DNA from: Paenibacillus pasadenensis
GTDB taxonomy: Bacteria > Bacillota > Bacilli > Paenibacillales > Paenibacillaceae
Assembly: GCF_023715725.1 (NCBI RefSeq)
Contig: NZ_JAMBOT010000003.1
Span: 310,001-374,000 of the forward strand
DNA: 64,000 bases
Direction of reading: 5' to 3'
Shown here: positions 43,501-53,305 of the stretch, piece by piece
Numbering within the stretch: the first letter of the stretch is position 1
Layout of the letters: every line of letters begins with the position of its first letter
Made by a program: the position numbers and the translations under genes
Notes under the pieces: generated by a model
The model's database searches: none
Told to the model about the DNA's origin: nothing
Seen by the model: the letters and a program-made list of their open reading frames with translations, nothing else

Positions 43501-45356
43501 AGACGAAGCTCCTCTCTGTTTGTACGGGTCAAAAGCGGAAGAAAAGCAGCCAACGGATTAGGCACTTCATGCGACAGCCCTTTCGTTTGCATGGCGAGCC
43601 GTTTGTAGGTTAATTGCTCCACACGGGTTGTCGGCGCAAACAAATCCACGGTTTCAAAACGCTCTTTCCAGCGCGAATCTCGCTCCATATGACGGTGCAA
43701 ACAAGCGGCGGTCATTTCCCAGAACTTTGTCTCTTCAAAGCCGTACCGGTCAGCGAGCAGCATGGCCAGCTCTCCCACATTCACGAAGAACAACGCGCCA
43801 AGCGTCAAATAGCGCAGCGGAGCCACATCCTCCACTTCAAAGTTGGCCCGTTCCTCCTTGAGCGCATAGCGCTCATGCACCTGAGTCAAGTCCGGGCATA
43901 AGTCAGGACGATTCAGGAAAGCGCGGCTGTACACCACATCTTCGTGAAAATCTTTGAGCGCCAATCGCTCGGGCCAGCCGTTGCGATGCACCATCACCAT
44001 GTTCTGCGCATGCGACTCTGTCGCCACGCCTTGCACGGCAGCCAAATGGAGCACGGGCAGCACGCATCGTTCTAAAAACCGGTGCAGCCAAGCTTCGATG
44101 CCGTAAGCCTGCAGCCATGGATCGATAAAAGGCGTGCCGTCTTGTTCCAAAGTGCATAACGCGTAAAAAGGCACGCTGTCCTCGCCGGCCTGCAAATAGC
44201 TGTGCAAGCTTTCCCGCCAAATACAGCCGACAGCGGCATACAACGGATCACGAGCTTCTTCTTGCTGATCCGGAGGCTCGAACGTGAAAGCGGCGATTTC
44301 CCGCAGCAGAATCAGCCGGGCCTCGTTTTTCAAATAAGGGTCTGAATCCACTAACGTTTGCAGCCAATCGGATATAACCGGAGCCGTTAACGTGTAGTGG
44401 GGCAGAAGCTGGCGTGAGCTGGACGTATTTAATAGATTCATGGAAAGCTTCACATAGCTTTTATGCGGCGACGTCCGGTTGAACAAGGTACGAATTGACT
44501 GCTGAGGGCGATATTCATCCATCGATGGGCCTAACATTACGATGCGTTTCCTTCGCAGCTCATCCGCGTACACAGGAGCAACGACGGTGCGCCACTGCCA
44601 AGGATGCACCGGTACAAACGCATATCGATCCGGTTCTAGCCCCTCCTTGTGAAGCGTGTCTTGAAAAGATTGGAGCATGTCGGCGCCAAGCTCCTCACAT
44701 AGCATGCCTTCCAACGTAAGGCTCGGCAAAACAGCTGTGCGACAAGCCTCTTTACTCACGGCCAGCCATAAAGGCTTCACATCCCGAGCGAACTCGGGCC
44801 CGTAAGCAAGATGATCCCCGTAGTCGAAACCGATTCGCGACTTATAGCTCGGGTGATAGCGGTGACCGTCCATAACGGCGGATTCGAATTGTTCACCACG
44901 AAGCTGATGCAAGGAAGTAACCCCCTGCATGCGCACATACTGAGCGATCGTATCCTTAAGAAGCGTATGCTCAAGCTCCTCCGTGAACGTGGCCAGCTTG
45001 TTTTGCGCCGTTCCCGGCACATTCAGCACTTCCTGAACAAATAAACGAAGCGACAGAGCTTCCGTCTCCGCTTCGACGGACAGTCGCAGCAGCGGAGCGG
45101 ATTCCAGCAGCCGGATGCGGCCAAAGGTGAACCTGCGCTGCCCGGTACATGCGTAAACGACTTTCCGTCCTTCAGCATCCTTGCCCTCCAGAAGAAACCT
45201 CGTGTTATCTCCGGCAGGCTCCGTTTGCGGGGTAACAATCCCTTCATAGATAAGCGATTCCACCAGCTGCCGAAAAATTCTTCTACGCACTTGTACGCAG
45301 CTCTCGGATTGTAAAGCTTGAACAGCTATGAGGTCTTGCTGCCATGTGCATTCCAT
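43497..45356 (-). CDS. IucA/IucC-family NIS siderophore synthetase (second copy)
   Basis: A 619-residue ATP-dependent amide synthetase of NRPS-independent siderophore pathways. Typical motifs are HRYHPSYKSRIGF, PVHPWQW, SIRTLFNRTSPHKSYVKLSM and ESHAQNM...LKDFHEDV. It resembles the IucC/RhbF/AsbB-like branch that joins the second amine to a citryl intermediate. The branch assignment is by motif impression and needs a tree. The ATG follows GGAGG and lies inside the end of the exporter gene (31-nt overlap); the stop overlaps asbC. Confidence 0.9.
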   Translation of the reverse strand: MECTWQQDLIAVQALQSESCVQVRRRIFRQLVESLIYEGIVTPQTEPAGDNTRFLLEGKDAEGRKVVYACTGQRRFTFGRIRLLESAPLLRLSVEAETEALSLRLFVQEVLNVPGTAQNKLATFTEELEHTLLKDTIAQYVRMQGVTSLHQLRGEQFESAVMDGHRYHPSYKSRIGFDYGDHLAYGPEFARDVKPLWLAVSKEACRTAVLPSLTLEGMLCEELGADMLQSFQDTLHKEGLEPDRYAFVPVHPWQWRTVVAPVYADELRRKRIVMLGPSMDEYRPQQSIRTLFNRTSPHKSYVKLSMNLLNTSSSRQLLPHYTLTAPVISDWLQTLVDSDPYLKNEARLILLREIAAFTFEPPDQQEEARDPLYAAVGCIWRESLHSYLQAGEDSVPFYALCTLEQDGTPFIDPWLQAYGIEAWLHRFLERCVLPVLHLAAVQGVATESHAQNMVMVHRNGWPERLALKDFHEDVVYSRAFLNRPDLCPDLTQVHERYALKEERANFEVEDVAPLRYLTLGALFFVNVGELAMLLADRYGFEETKFWEMTAACLHRHMERDSRWKERFETVDLFAPTTRVEQLTYKRLAMQTKGLSHEVPNPLAAFLPLLTRTNREELRL

Positions 45357-46582
45357 GGGGCGGCCTCCTTCGGCGATCTATAAATATTGGACCACTTAAA
45401 CAGCAGACCGTTAACAAGACAAAGCAAAGCGGCAGCGAGCAGCGGCGACCCCAAGCCCGTCTGAATTGACAGGAAGGAAGCAATTAACGGCGATAACAGC
45501 TCCGCTCCGGTTTGAAACGACACCATGACGCTAAACGCCACGGCTGCTGAAGCTCCCTGCTCTCTTTGAAACAGAATCACATCCAGCACCGCCATCGTAA
45601 TGGCAAGAAACATTCCGTACAGCATCCGTCCGGCGATTAATCCGGTAATCCCCTCTGCCGTTGCTTGCACCACTAAGCCGACCGCCATTGCCACGACGCC
45701 AACCATATACGAAATATGCAATCTATCCGGCTTGCTTATGGCGCGCAGCCAAGGCAGCAATAACAGGGCAAACAGATGGGGCAGCAGATAGATCAAACCA
45801 GCCGTGTCCGTCGTTAAACCAAAGTCTTTTTCCGCATACGGCGTGAAAAAAGGACGAACGACTTGATTCGCAAGGGTCAACGTAAAAAACAGCAAGCCCA
45901 GCATCAAAATCGCTCTGTCTTGGAGCAGCTTGCTTATTAACCCCTTTGACCCGCCAAGCTCGCGTCCGGCTGCTGGCTGGGAAGCGCTCTTCCATCCCCA
46001 GAGCACGACCACGCACACGATTAACTGAATGACATCCGCCGCTGCGGCCCCGTAAAACAGCGTCAGCGGATTTTCCATCTGCAGCATATGAGCGCCTGCA
46101 AGCGCCGCTATGAGCACCGCCGTATGGTGAACGGCATGAAATTTCGCCGCGGAGCCCGCTTGGGCCCCTTTATCGCTTAGTTCCATGATGATTGGATAAA
46201 TCAACATATAACTGCTTTTGAACACGAGCAAACATACCGTCAAAATCAAAAATTCGTTCGCGTTGTCCGCCTGCGCCAACAGAGCCGTCGATAGAGCTGT
46301 TCCTGCTTGTCCAACAAGCAGCAATTGTTTGGCTTCCACCTTCCGCGTCAGCCATCCCCACAGAGGGGAGCAAAGCACAACCGTCAGTCTGCAAACGAAC
46401 AAATAAAAGCCCGTATAGCTGTAATCCTCAATCCCAAACACCTGATGGAAAAACTGAGGGTAATAAGGCGACAGCAGAACCTCCGTAAACAGACCCAGAA
46501 ACATGCAGCCAAGCAGCGCAGCCTGCATGCCTGTTCTTGAACTAAGCTTGGGAGCCTGTGCCATCCCCGTTCCGGGCATCAT
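45326..46582 (-). CDS. MFS transporter, probable siderophore exporter
   Basis: A 418-residue major facilitator protein with about 12 hydrophobic segments. The loop between segments 2 and 3 reads GWLTRKVEAKQ, a typical MFS motif region. Location in the middle of the biosynthetic operon suggests export of the finished siderophore. The first ATG overlaps the monooxygenase stop in ATGA; the second ATG follows at once, and the ribosome site is weak. It overlaps the next synthetase gene by 31 nt. Confidence 0.88.
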   Translation of the reverse strand: MMPGTGMAQAPKLSSRTGMQAALLGCMFLGLFTEVLLSPYYPQFFHQVFGIEDYSYTGFYLFVCRLTVVLCSPLWGWLTRKVEAKQLLLVGQAGTALSTALLAQADNANEFLILTVCLLVFKSSYMLIYPIIMELSDKGAQAGSAAKFHAVHHTAVLIAALAGAHMLQMENPLTLFYGAAAADVIQLIVCVVVLWGWKSASQPAAGRELGGSKGLISKLLQDRAILMLGLLFFTLTLANQVVRPFFTPYAEKDFGLTTDTAGLIYLLPHLFALLLLPWLRAISKPDRLHISYMVGVVAMAVGLVVQATAEGITGLIAGRMLYGMFLAITMAVLDVILFQREQGASAAVAFSVMVSFQTGAELLSPLIASFLSIQTGLGSPLLAAALLCLVNGLLFKWSNIYRSPKEAAPWNAHGSKTS

Positions 46583-47916
46583 TCACTAATTCCAAACTGC
46601 TGGAACACATTGCGTTCCCTCAGCGGATAAACTTCACGTCCAGCCAGCTGCTTAATAATGACGCTGTTGCGATGCGCGCCCAAGCCAAGGTCAGGAGCGC
46701 CTACGCCATGCGTATGCAGCTCGCCGTTTTGGATAAAAATGCGGTTCTCCCCGCCATTCCGAAGCTTAAGCGAATACTGCTCGGCGATGTCGAAGCGCCC
46801 TTTGGCATCCCGGCAAATAAGCGGCTCCAGCCCGCTCAGACAAGCAGGCTCCGCATGCTCATAGCCCGTCGCCAAAATAACGATGTCGCTGCTATGTTCA
46901 AAAGAAACCTCCTGCTGCAGCTGCCGGCAGTGCAAGCGATAACCCCCTCTATCCGAGGAAGGGATAATCTGCTCCACCTCCGTTAAGGAAAGCAGCCTGA
47001 CGCCCGGCCCTTCCTTCCCGCCAATGCCCGCTTCGTACAACGTATCGTAAATATCCGCTATCGTGTTCGCGCTGATGCCTTTATACAGCAAGCCTTGCCC
47101 TGCCCGGATTTTGTCCTTGCGCTCGGGATCAAGCCCATAGAAATACTGGGTATAATCAGGGGAAAAGTGCTCCAACCCGAGCTTCGAATATTCCATAGGG
47201 AAAAAGCCGGAAGAACGCGTAAACCAGTCGAGACGATAGCCGTTCTCCCCTTGCGCTCTCAGCAAATCCAGCGCAACTTCAGCGGCGCTTTGTCCCGAGC
47301 CCACAACGGTGATAGAACGAGCCCTCAAGCAGCGTTCCCGATTGGACAAATAGTCGGAGGAATGAAATACGTTCGGTCCGCGCAGCGTTTGAAACCGTGC
47401 TGGAATATGCGGGCGGCTCCCCACTCCCAGAACCAGATTACGGGCCGCATAACGAACCGTTTGTTCGGTATGCTGCTCTACCGCTTCTACAACAAAACGG
47501 GAGCCTGATTGCCCCTCCTCCAATTGAATGTCGCTCACTTCATAGCCAAACCGGCAGGTAGCCAGCCGCTCGGCCGCCCATTTGCAATAGTGGTTATACT
47601 CCCTGCGCGGAATTTGGAATTTCTCCAGGAAGTAAAAATGATACAACCGGCCATGCTCATGCAAATAATTTAAATAGCTTAGCGGGTGCGTCGGATCGGC
47701 CATCGTGACCAAATCGGCGAAAAAAGGAACCTGCAAGGTCGTCCCCTCAATGAGCATCCCGGGATGCCAATCAAACTGCGGTTTGCGTTCCAGAAAGAGA
47801 GCTTTTGTCTCCGGAACGCGCTCCAGCAGCGCGGCAAGACCCAGATTAAACGGACCGATCCCGACTCCCAGCACATCCAATTCGTCCGAAAAACTCGGAA
47901 CTGCTTGCCTAACCAA
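46579..47916 (-). CDS. IucD/RhbE-type amine N-monooxygenase
   Basis: A 445-residue flavin-dependent N-hydroxylase. It has the FAD motif GVGIGPFNLGLAAL, the substrate-region LVTMADPTHPLSYLNYL, the NADPH motif TVVGSGQSAAEVALDLL and the C-terminal ILATGYEHAEP. Family members hydroxylate lysine, ornithine or, in schizokinen/rhizobactin pathways, 1,3-diaminopropane. The upstream dat/ddc pair makes diaminopropane the likely substrate. The TTG start (GGGAGATTCCTA upstream) overlaps the acetyltransferase end by 8 nt. Confidence 0.92.
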   Translation of the reverse strand: MVRQAVPSFSDELDVLGVGIGPFNLGLAALLERVPETKALFLERKPQFDWHPGMLIEGTTLQVPFFADLVTMADPTHPLSYLNYLHEHGRLYHFYFLEKFQIPRREYNHYCKWAAERLATCRFGYEVSDIQLEEGQSGSRFVVEAVEQHTEQTVRYAARNLVLGVGSRPHIPARFQTLRGPNVFHSSDYLSNRERCLRARSITVVGSGQSAAEVALDLLRAQGENGYRLDWFTRSSGFFPMEYSKLGLEHFSPDYTQYFYGLDPERKDKIRAGQGLLYKGISANTIADIYDTLYEAGIGGKEGPGVRLLSLTEVEQIIPSSDRGGYRLHCRQLQQEVSFEHSSDIVILATGYEHAEPACLSGLEPLICRDAKGRFDIAEQYSLKLRNGGENRIFIQNGELHTHGVGAPDLGLGAHRNSVIIKQLAGREVYPLRERNVFQQFGISE

Positions 47917-48535
47917 TAGGAATCTCCCTCGTTTCTCTATCTATCGCTTCAAACACTTCTCGTTCGCAAAGCATCAGCGCAGCCTTTTTATCGGGCAATT
48001 GCACCTCATGCTGGAAGCGGAAGCCGCATTTTTCAAAGATATGATGCATTTTTGCGTTCCGGATATCCGGCTCAGCAACAATGCGTTTCGTCTCCGGCTG
48101 CAGGAACTGCATGCGCGCAAGAGCTTTCAGCAGCGGAAGCGCATAGCCTCTTCCGAGAAAGCTTGGCGGGCCGATGAGCAGATGCACGCCCTGATCGTAC
48201 GGAGCGGCTTCATAATAGGGGCCGATGACATCCGATTCCGCCCAGTAGGATTCAAAATAGCTCATCGGCTCCCCATCCAGTTCACCGATGCAAAGAGTAT
48301 GATGGGTGTCGGCCAAAAAGCGCTCCAGATGGCTGCGATAAGCATCCAGCGAAATATTCAGCTGCCAGAACGGAACGACATGCGGCTGCTGATGCCAGCT
48401 GTGAAGCATCTGCAAATCGCGCTCCAGCTCCACAGGACGAAACGAGATTGTTTTCCCTATGGCTTGATCCTGATAGATTGCCCGTTCAGGCTCTTCAAAC
48501 AGCAGATTTAAATTACGCGGAGTGGAACCTGACAC
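47909..48535 (-). CDS. IucB/RhbD-type hydroxylamine N-acetyltransferase
   Basis: A 208-residue GNAT-fold enzyme that would acetylate N-hydroxydiaminopropane to form the hydroxamate. Features are ISFRPVELERDLQMLHSWH, FWQLNISLDAY, SYFESYWAESD, GVHLLIGPPSFLGRGYALPL (acetyl-CoA loop) and a closing EPDIRNAKMHHIFEKCGF. The GTG start follows ACGGAGGTGTAAGCGC and lies 4 nt after the preceding synthetase gene. Confidence 0.92.
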   Translation of the reverse strand: MSGSTPRNLNLLFEEPERAIYQDQAIGKTISFRPVELERDLQMLHSWHQQPHVVPFWQLNISLDAYRSHLERFLADTHHTLCIGELDGEPMSYFESYWAESDVIGPYYEAAPYDQGVHLLIGPPSFLGRGYALPLLKALARMQFLQPETKRIVAEPDIRNAKMHHIFEKCGFRFQHEVQLPDKKAALMLCEREVFEAIDRETREIPIG

Positions 48536-48539
48536 GCGC

Positions 48540-50336
48540 TTACACCTCCGTTACCAGCGGATTATCCACAAGCACGTAAACCGACTGGTTTTCAAGCGAA
48601 CCGACCAGCTCGTCCATATCGTAAAGGCGCGTGAGCAGGTTCGCTTTGCACGGAATTTTTGCTTCCGTCAGCAGGCTTTTCAGGAAGATCGAAGGCTCTC
48701 TGTTCATGGGCAGGAATTGCTCCAGCACACCGCGCAGTTCGCGCAGAAGCTCTCTTTCGTCGGCAAGCCCTGCCGTCCCGAAGCCGTTAATCAGACCGAA
48801 TAAATGATTAAAAATAACATAATAACGGAAGCGCTCATCGGCCACCGCATCCTCGCAGAAGGTTTGGCTTTTCTCGCCGATGCCCGGAAGCTCCTTGCTC
48901 AAGTGCTCCTTCATGGAGTTGCAGAAATAGTAGCCTTGATTATCCCGGTAATAGTATTTGTGCGGGTATCCCTCGTGCAGCTGGACAACGCTGTTTTGCT
49001 GATGCGCCTCAAGCGCGATGCCGTGCGTTTCATACAACCAGATCATTGGTGCAAGCGATATGGCCAAATATTGGCGGAACCAGTCCAGGCTAACCTCGCC
49101 TGTTGAGCGTCCTTCCTGCTTCGCCAGCTGACGGATAATCGTGCTCAACCGCGATTCGGAACCTGGCAGCGGATCTTGAACTAGGGAAGCGACAAGAGAG
49201 GCCTGCTTCGCTTGTTCGCCTTGGAACGGGTTCGCGCGAAGGACAACCTCAAAGCCCGATTCCTCTTGCCCGTCCAAAGCGATCGACACGTAGGCCGGAT
49301 CATTCACAATGGCAAAAGCCGGGTACTCCTTCGACACTTCGCCGACCTTGGTCCGAAGCAGACGGGAGACCTCAACGCCGCGTTCAAGCTCTTTGAACAG
49401 ATTTATGCGCACCGAGTTTGTAATTCTCACAGGAACCGACCCTTTTGGCATAAAAGGAGACTCCTGGTGATACATCGTACGGAACGAAGATGTCGCCGAG
49501 TAATAACGGCCTAACGGACCCAGGTTCTCCAGCAAACCCGCTTCAATCAGCTTCTGAACGGCTGGCTTGGCCAATACTTCTTCAGCCTGCAAAGGATGCA
49601 GAGGAATCAGCGTATACGCATCTGTTTCGGTAAAGGGAAGGCTGGCATCCGCCCGGCGCAGATCCGACTTGATCCATTCGGTAGCCGATGTATCGGCCAG
49701 CGCTGAATCCTCCCGCACAATGCTCTTATGCGCACGGAAATAATGCAATTGAAACTGCCCTTTTAATTCCGGGGAAAAGACGCCGTTTAAGCTTTCCGGC
49801 ACGCCGTCCCGGCTTTTGGGCGTCGGGTGCAGCAAATGTCCGAACAGCAACGATTGCTCCGCCGTTATGAAATCGCCCTCAAAGCCATACAACTGATCAC
49901 GGTCCCCGTCGCGGGCCTCAACGATGTGCTGGATAGCCGCACAGCTTTCCTTGATCTTTTGAAGCAGCTCAGCCGTACGCGCGGAATCCTCCACCTTAAC
50001 CTGATGGCCCAATTCAAGAACCAGACGCTCCGCCAGCACAAGCTCGTCTTCAGCACTTGCTTCAGCCCCAGTCCCTTTCCACTGGAGAGGAAACTGAAAC
50101 AAATGTCTGCCGGTTAGCGAGCGGTATTTCAGCTCAACGAGAATGCTGCCGCCTTGACTGGCCAAAGGAACCTCCAGCTGCCACCTGCCGTCAAGCTCTT
50201 GCCAAACGCCTAGCGCCGTCTCTCTCAGAAAGCCGTTCAGCAAGCTTTGCAGCGTAGCTCTTGCCGCTGTTGTATGCGACTCCGTCCCCTCTCCCTCAAA
50301 AGTTCGTGTCTGTTCCAGCAGTCCGTCCCGGATCAT
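48540..50336 (-). CDS. IucA/IucC-family NIS siderophore synthetase (first copy)
   Basis: A 598-residue ATP-dependent synthetase that would condense citrate with an amine arm. Motifs are HLLHPTPKSRDGVPE, IPLHPLQAEEVL, SSFRTMYHQESPFMPKGSVP, RITNSVRINLFKELERG and HGIALEAHQQNSVVQL. It resembles the IucA/RhbC-like branch. The start (MIRDGLLEQ) overlaps the decarboxylase stop in ATGA; a longer frame would run 46 codons into that gene and was rejected. Confidence 0.9.
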   Translation of the reverse strand: MIRDGLLEQTRTFEGEGTESHTTAARATLQSLLNGFLRETALGVWQELDGRWQLEVPLASQGGSILVELKYRSLTGRHLFQFPLQWKGTGAEASAEDELVLAERLVLELGHQVKVEDSARTAELLQKIKESCAAIQHIVEARDGDRDQLYGFEGDFITAEQSLLFGHLLHPTPKSRDGVPESLNGVFSPELKGQFQLHYFRAHKSIVREDSALADTSATEWIKSDLRRADASLPFTETDAYTLIPLHPLQAEEVLAKPAVQKLIEAGLLENLGPLGRYYSATSSFRTMYHQESPFMPKGSVPVRITNSVRINLFKELERGVEVSRLLRTKVGEVSKEYPAFAIVNDPAYVSIALDGQEESGFEVVLRANPFQGEQAKQASLVASLVQDPLPGSESRLSTIIRQLAKQEGRSTGEVSLDWFRQYLAISLAPMIWLYETHGIALEAHQQNSVVQLHEGYPHKYYYRDNQGYYFCNSMKEHLSKELPGIGEKSQTFCEDAVADERFRYYVIFNHLFGLINGFGTAGLADERELLRELRGVLEQFLPMNREPSIFLKSLLTEAKIPCKANLLTRLYDMDELVGSLENQSVYVLVDNPLVTEV

Positions 50337-51859
50337 GAATAAACTCCCTCCCGAGCATGCTGCTCGCTTCCATAGTGTTGTTCCAATTCCGCTCCGATTT
50401 GTACCACATGCTGCAAAATAGCTGCGGTATCCTGCTTCGTCGTTAACGGATTCAGCAGCGTAAATTTCAAGCACGCCTTTCCATTTGCTTTTGTGCGGGC
50501 AATAACTGCAGTGCCGCTTTCCAGCAGCCGGTCCCGAATGCGGTGGTTCAGCTCATCGGCCCAGGCCGTCTCGCTCTCCGTGGCTGGCACATACCGAAAC
50601 ACAACAGCATTCAAGGTTGGCTCCGCCAACAGCTCCAAGGTATCGTGCGACCGAATCTGCTCCGCAGCGCTGAGCGCAAGCTCCAGCGTATAATCGATCA
50701 TCGCGGCGAACCGCTCGCGGCCCAAATGCTGCAGGGACATATACAGCTTCAAGGCGTCAAACCGGCGAGTGGTCTGAATGGACTTGCCCACAAGGTTAGG
50801 CACGCCGTTCTGATCGTCCTCTTGCGGGTTCAAGTAGTCGGCATTCAGTCGCAAATAACGATAGTTCACGGAATCTCGGAGCAGAAAAGCGCCGCAAGAG
50901 ATCGGTTGATAGAACAATTTATGAAAATCAACGGTAATCGAATCTGCTAAGGATATTCCTTCCAGCAAATGAGCATGTTTGCCGCTCAACGCTAACGCGC
51001 CTCCATAGGCGGCATCCACATGGAACCACATGCCGTGCTCGCGGGCTAATGCCGCCAGTTCAGGCAGCGGATCGATGCTCCCGAAATCCGTTGTTCCCGC
51101 TGTTGCCACCAGCGCAAAGGGGAGATTCCCTTCCTGTCGAAGCCGTTCGATCGTGCTTTCCAGCAAATCGCAGCGCATTCTCCCCAGCGTATCTACCGGC
51201 ACTGTGACAACGGCTTGTTGTCCCAAGCCCAGAAGAGCCGCTGACTGCTTGACCGTAAAATGCGCAGCCTCGGAACATAACACCCGCAGGCGGTCTGCCT
51301 GTGGCGGCAAGCCTTGCTGCTGCACATTCCAATTCCACTGTGAGTATGCGTAATGATCGCGGGCGAGCAATACGCCCATAAAGTTCGATTGCGTGCCTCC
51401 GCTGGTGAACACGCCGTCGCTGCCGCTTTTCTCGTAACCGAAAAGCTCGCAAAGCCAACCGATTACTTCTTCCTCCAGCATCGTAGCCGACATGCTCTGA
51501 TCCCATGAATCCATGGACTGATTCAGTGTGGCAAGCAATGTTTCCGCCAGCAGCGAGGCCTGAAGAGGCGGGCAATGAAGATGGGCTACACACGCAGGAT
51601 GATTCACAACTGCGGCATGTTTCACAACGGCTTCGCCAACAAAGGCCAACAGCTCCTCCATGCCGGTTCCCTGCTCGGGGCACACGGGCCGGCTGCGAAA
51701 AGCGGCCGCTAATTCCTGAGGCGCGGCTCCGCTGTAAGGCTGATCCGCGGCTGCAAAGTCACGGATTAGCACCTCGACTGCAGCGTGCATATGGTTACGG
51801 AAGAGCTCCTGGCTTTCCGGTGTCGTGTTCAAAAATGCAGCAGCGAATTCCCGGTTCAC
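50333..51859 (-). CDS. ddc: L-2,4-diaminobutyrate decarboxylase
   Basis: A 508-residue PLP enzyme of group II decarboxylases. The PLP Lys lies in VDFHKLFYQPISCGAFLLRD, with WFHVDAAYGGALALSG and TSGGTQSNFMGVLLARD as supporting motifs. Its pairing with the aminotransferase shows the substrate is 2,4-diaminobutyrate and the product 1,3-diaminopropane, the amine of schizokinen and rhizobactin. The GTG start overlaps the aminotransferase stop (GTGA). Confidence 0.92.
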   Translation of the reverse strand: MNREFAAAFLNTTPESQELFRNHMHAAVEVLIRDFAAADQPYSGAAPQELAAAFRSRPVCPEQGTGMEELLAFVGEAVVKHAAVVNHPACVAHLHCPPLQASLLAETLLATLNQSMDSWDQSMSATMLEEEVIGWLCELFGYEKSGSDGVFTSGGTQSNFMGVLLARDHYAYSQWNWNVQQQGLPPQADRLRVLCSEAAHFTVKQSAALLGLGQQAVVTVPVDTLGRMRCDLLESTIERLRQEGNLPFALVATAGTTDFGSIDPLPELAALAREHGMWFHVDAAYGGALALSGKHAHLLEGISLADSITVDFHKLFYQPISCGAFLLRDSVNYRYLRLNADYLNPQEDDQNGVPNLVGKSIQTTRRFDALKLYMSLQHLGRERFAAMIDYTLELALSAAEQIRSHDTLELLAEPTLNAVVFRYVPATESETAWADELNHRIRDRLLESGTAVIARTKANGKACLKFTLLNPLTTKQDTAAILQHVVQIGAELEQHYGSEQHAREGVYS

Positions 51860-53217
51860 CCGAGCACCCCCTGAAGGCTTGGCAAGTGGCGTTCCGCCGC
51901 GATGACCGATTCATGGAAAATTTCAGCGATTTGATCGATTTGTTGCTCCGTGACGATAAGCGGAGGCAGGAAACGAACAACGCTGCCATGGCGACCGCCA
52001 AGCTCCAGAATGAGTCCGCGTTTGAGGCATTGCTGCTGGATTTCACGAGCCAGCTCCGGGTACGCCGGATAGCTTCCCAATCGGTCTGCGTTCTGCTCGG
52101 AATCAACGATCTCAACCCCGATCATCAGCCCTCTGCCCCGTACTTGACCGATGCAAGTCACAGCGGAACGCGTTTGCTCCAAATACTTGCACAATCGATC
52201 GCCAACCGCTGCAGCATGTTCAACCAGCCTGTCTTCACGAATGACTCGCAATGATGCAGCTCCGGCAGCCATAGCCAGCTGATTTCCGCGGAAGGTTCCG
52301 GCATGGGCTCCCGGCTCCCATGTATCCAGCTCATCCCGATAAACGACGACCGACAACGGAAGTCCTCCTCCGATGGCTTTAGAGATAATGATTACGTCAG
52401 GGCTGATATCCGCATGCTCGAAAGCAAACATTCGGCCCGTTCTTCCGATTCCCGTCTGCACCTCGTCAATCATCAGCGGTATTCCGCGTTCTTTCGTAAT
52501 GCGGCGAATTTCTCTCGCCCAGGCGTTAGGCGCCGGAATCACACCGCCTTCTCCTTGCACCAGCTCCATGATCATGCCAGCCGGCGTCAGTACGCCGCTC
52601 TCCGGATCGTCCAGCAGGCGCTCAATGTATTGGCTCCCGATCTGATGACCTAGTTCTCCTCCGACGCCAAACGGACAGCGGTATTCGTACGGATACGGGA
52701 GAAATTGCGTCCCGGGCATCAGTCCGCCAACGTGGCGTTTTGGCCCCAAATTCCCCGTCAAGCTAAGCGCTCCGCTCGTCATCCCGTGATATCCGCCCTG
52801 GAAAGACATCATGCCGCTTCTTCCCGTGGCCGTCTTGACCAGCTTCACTGCCGCTTCCACAGCGTCCGCTCCGGTTGGACCGCAAAACTGAATCTTGGCG
52901 TTATTGGCAAAGTCGGCCGGCAACAGATCAAAAAGCTCATCCACAAACTGCTCTTTCACCGGTGTCGTCAAATCGAGCGTATGTAAAGGCAGGCCGCTCG
53001 CAAGCACATCCTTCATCGCCTCGATCACAACCGGATGATTATGACCCAAGGCAAGCGTTCCCGCTCCCGCCAGACAATCAAAATAAGTTCGGCCGTCCGC
53101 ATCTTTTACTTGAATGCCTCTAGCTTCCGTAATCGCAATAGGTATTTTACGAGGATATGTTCTTGCGTTAGACTCCCTCCTCTGTTGACTTTCGAGATAT
53201 ATCGCATTGCCTTTCAT
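51856..53217 (-). CDS. dat: Diaminobutyrate--2-oxoglutarate aminotransferase
   Basis: A 453-residue class III aminotransferase. The PLP Lys lies in IIISKAIGGGLPLSVV, with LMIDEVQTGIGRTGRMFAFEHA and FQGGYHGMTSGALSLTGN before it. It makes 2,4-diaminobutyrate from aspartate semialdehyde, with glutamate as amino donor. It is the first gene of the operon. The ATG follows AAAGGAGG at 12 nt, and an 89-nt leader separates it from the predicted start site. Confidence 0.93.
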   Translation of the reverse strand: MKGNAIYLESQQRRESNARTYPRKIPIAITEARGIQVKDADGRTYFDCLAGAGTLALGHNHPVVIEAMKDVLASGLPLHTLDLTTPVKEQFVDELFDLLPADFANNAKIQFCGPTGADAVEAAVKLVKTATGRSGMMSFQGGYHGMTSGALSLTGNLGPKRHVGGLMPGTQFLPYPYEYRCPFGVGGELGHQIGSQYIERLLDDPESGVLTPAGMIMELVQGEGGVIPAPNAWAREIRRITKERGIPLMIDEVQTGIGRTGRMFAFEHADISPDVIIISKAIGGGLPLSVVVYRDELDTWEPGAHAGTFRGNQLAMAAGAASLRVIREDRLVEHAAAVGDRLCKYLEQTRSAVTCIGQVRGRGLMIGVEIVDSEQNADRLGSYPAYPELAREIQQQCLKRGLILELGGRHGSVVRFLPPLIVTEQQIDQIAEIFHESVIAAERHLPSLQGVLG

Positions 53218-53305
53218 AAATTAAATGTTCCTCCTTTAGGAAAATGATTATGAAATGACTTGCTCCATTCGCGTGAAGAGGGTTGGAAAAAATATGCAGA
53301 CTCAA

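Noticed and set aside
40065-53217. Plain petrobactin or aerobactin cluster
   Set aside because: Petrobactin clusters use asbA/asbB without N-hydroxylation or dat/ddc. Aerobactin uses lysine and has no dat/ddc or asb genes. Neither label explains the whole operon.
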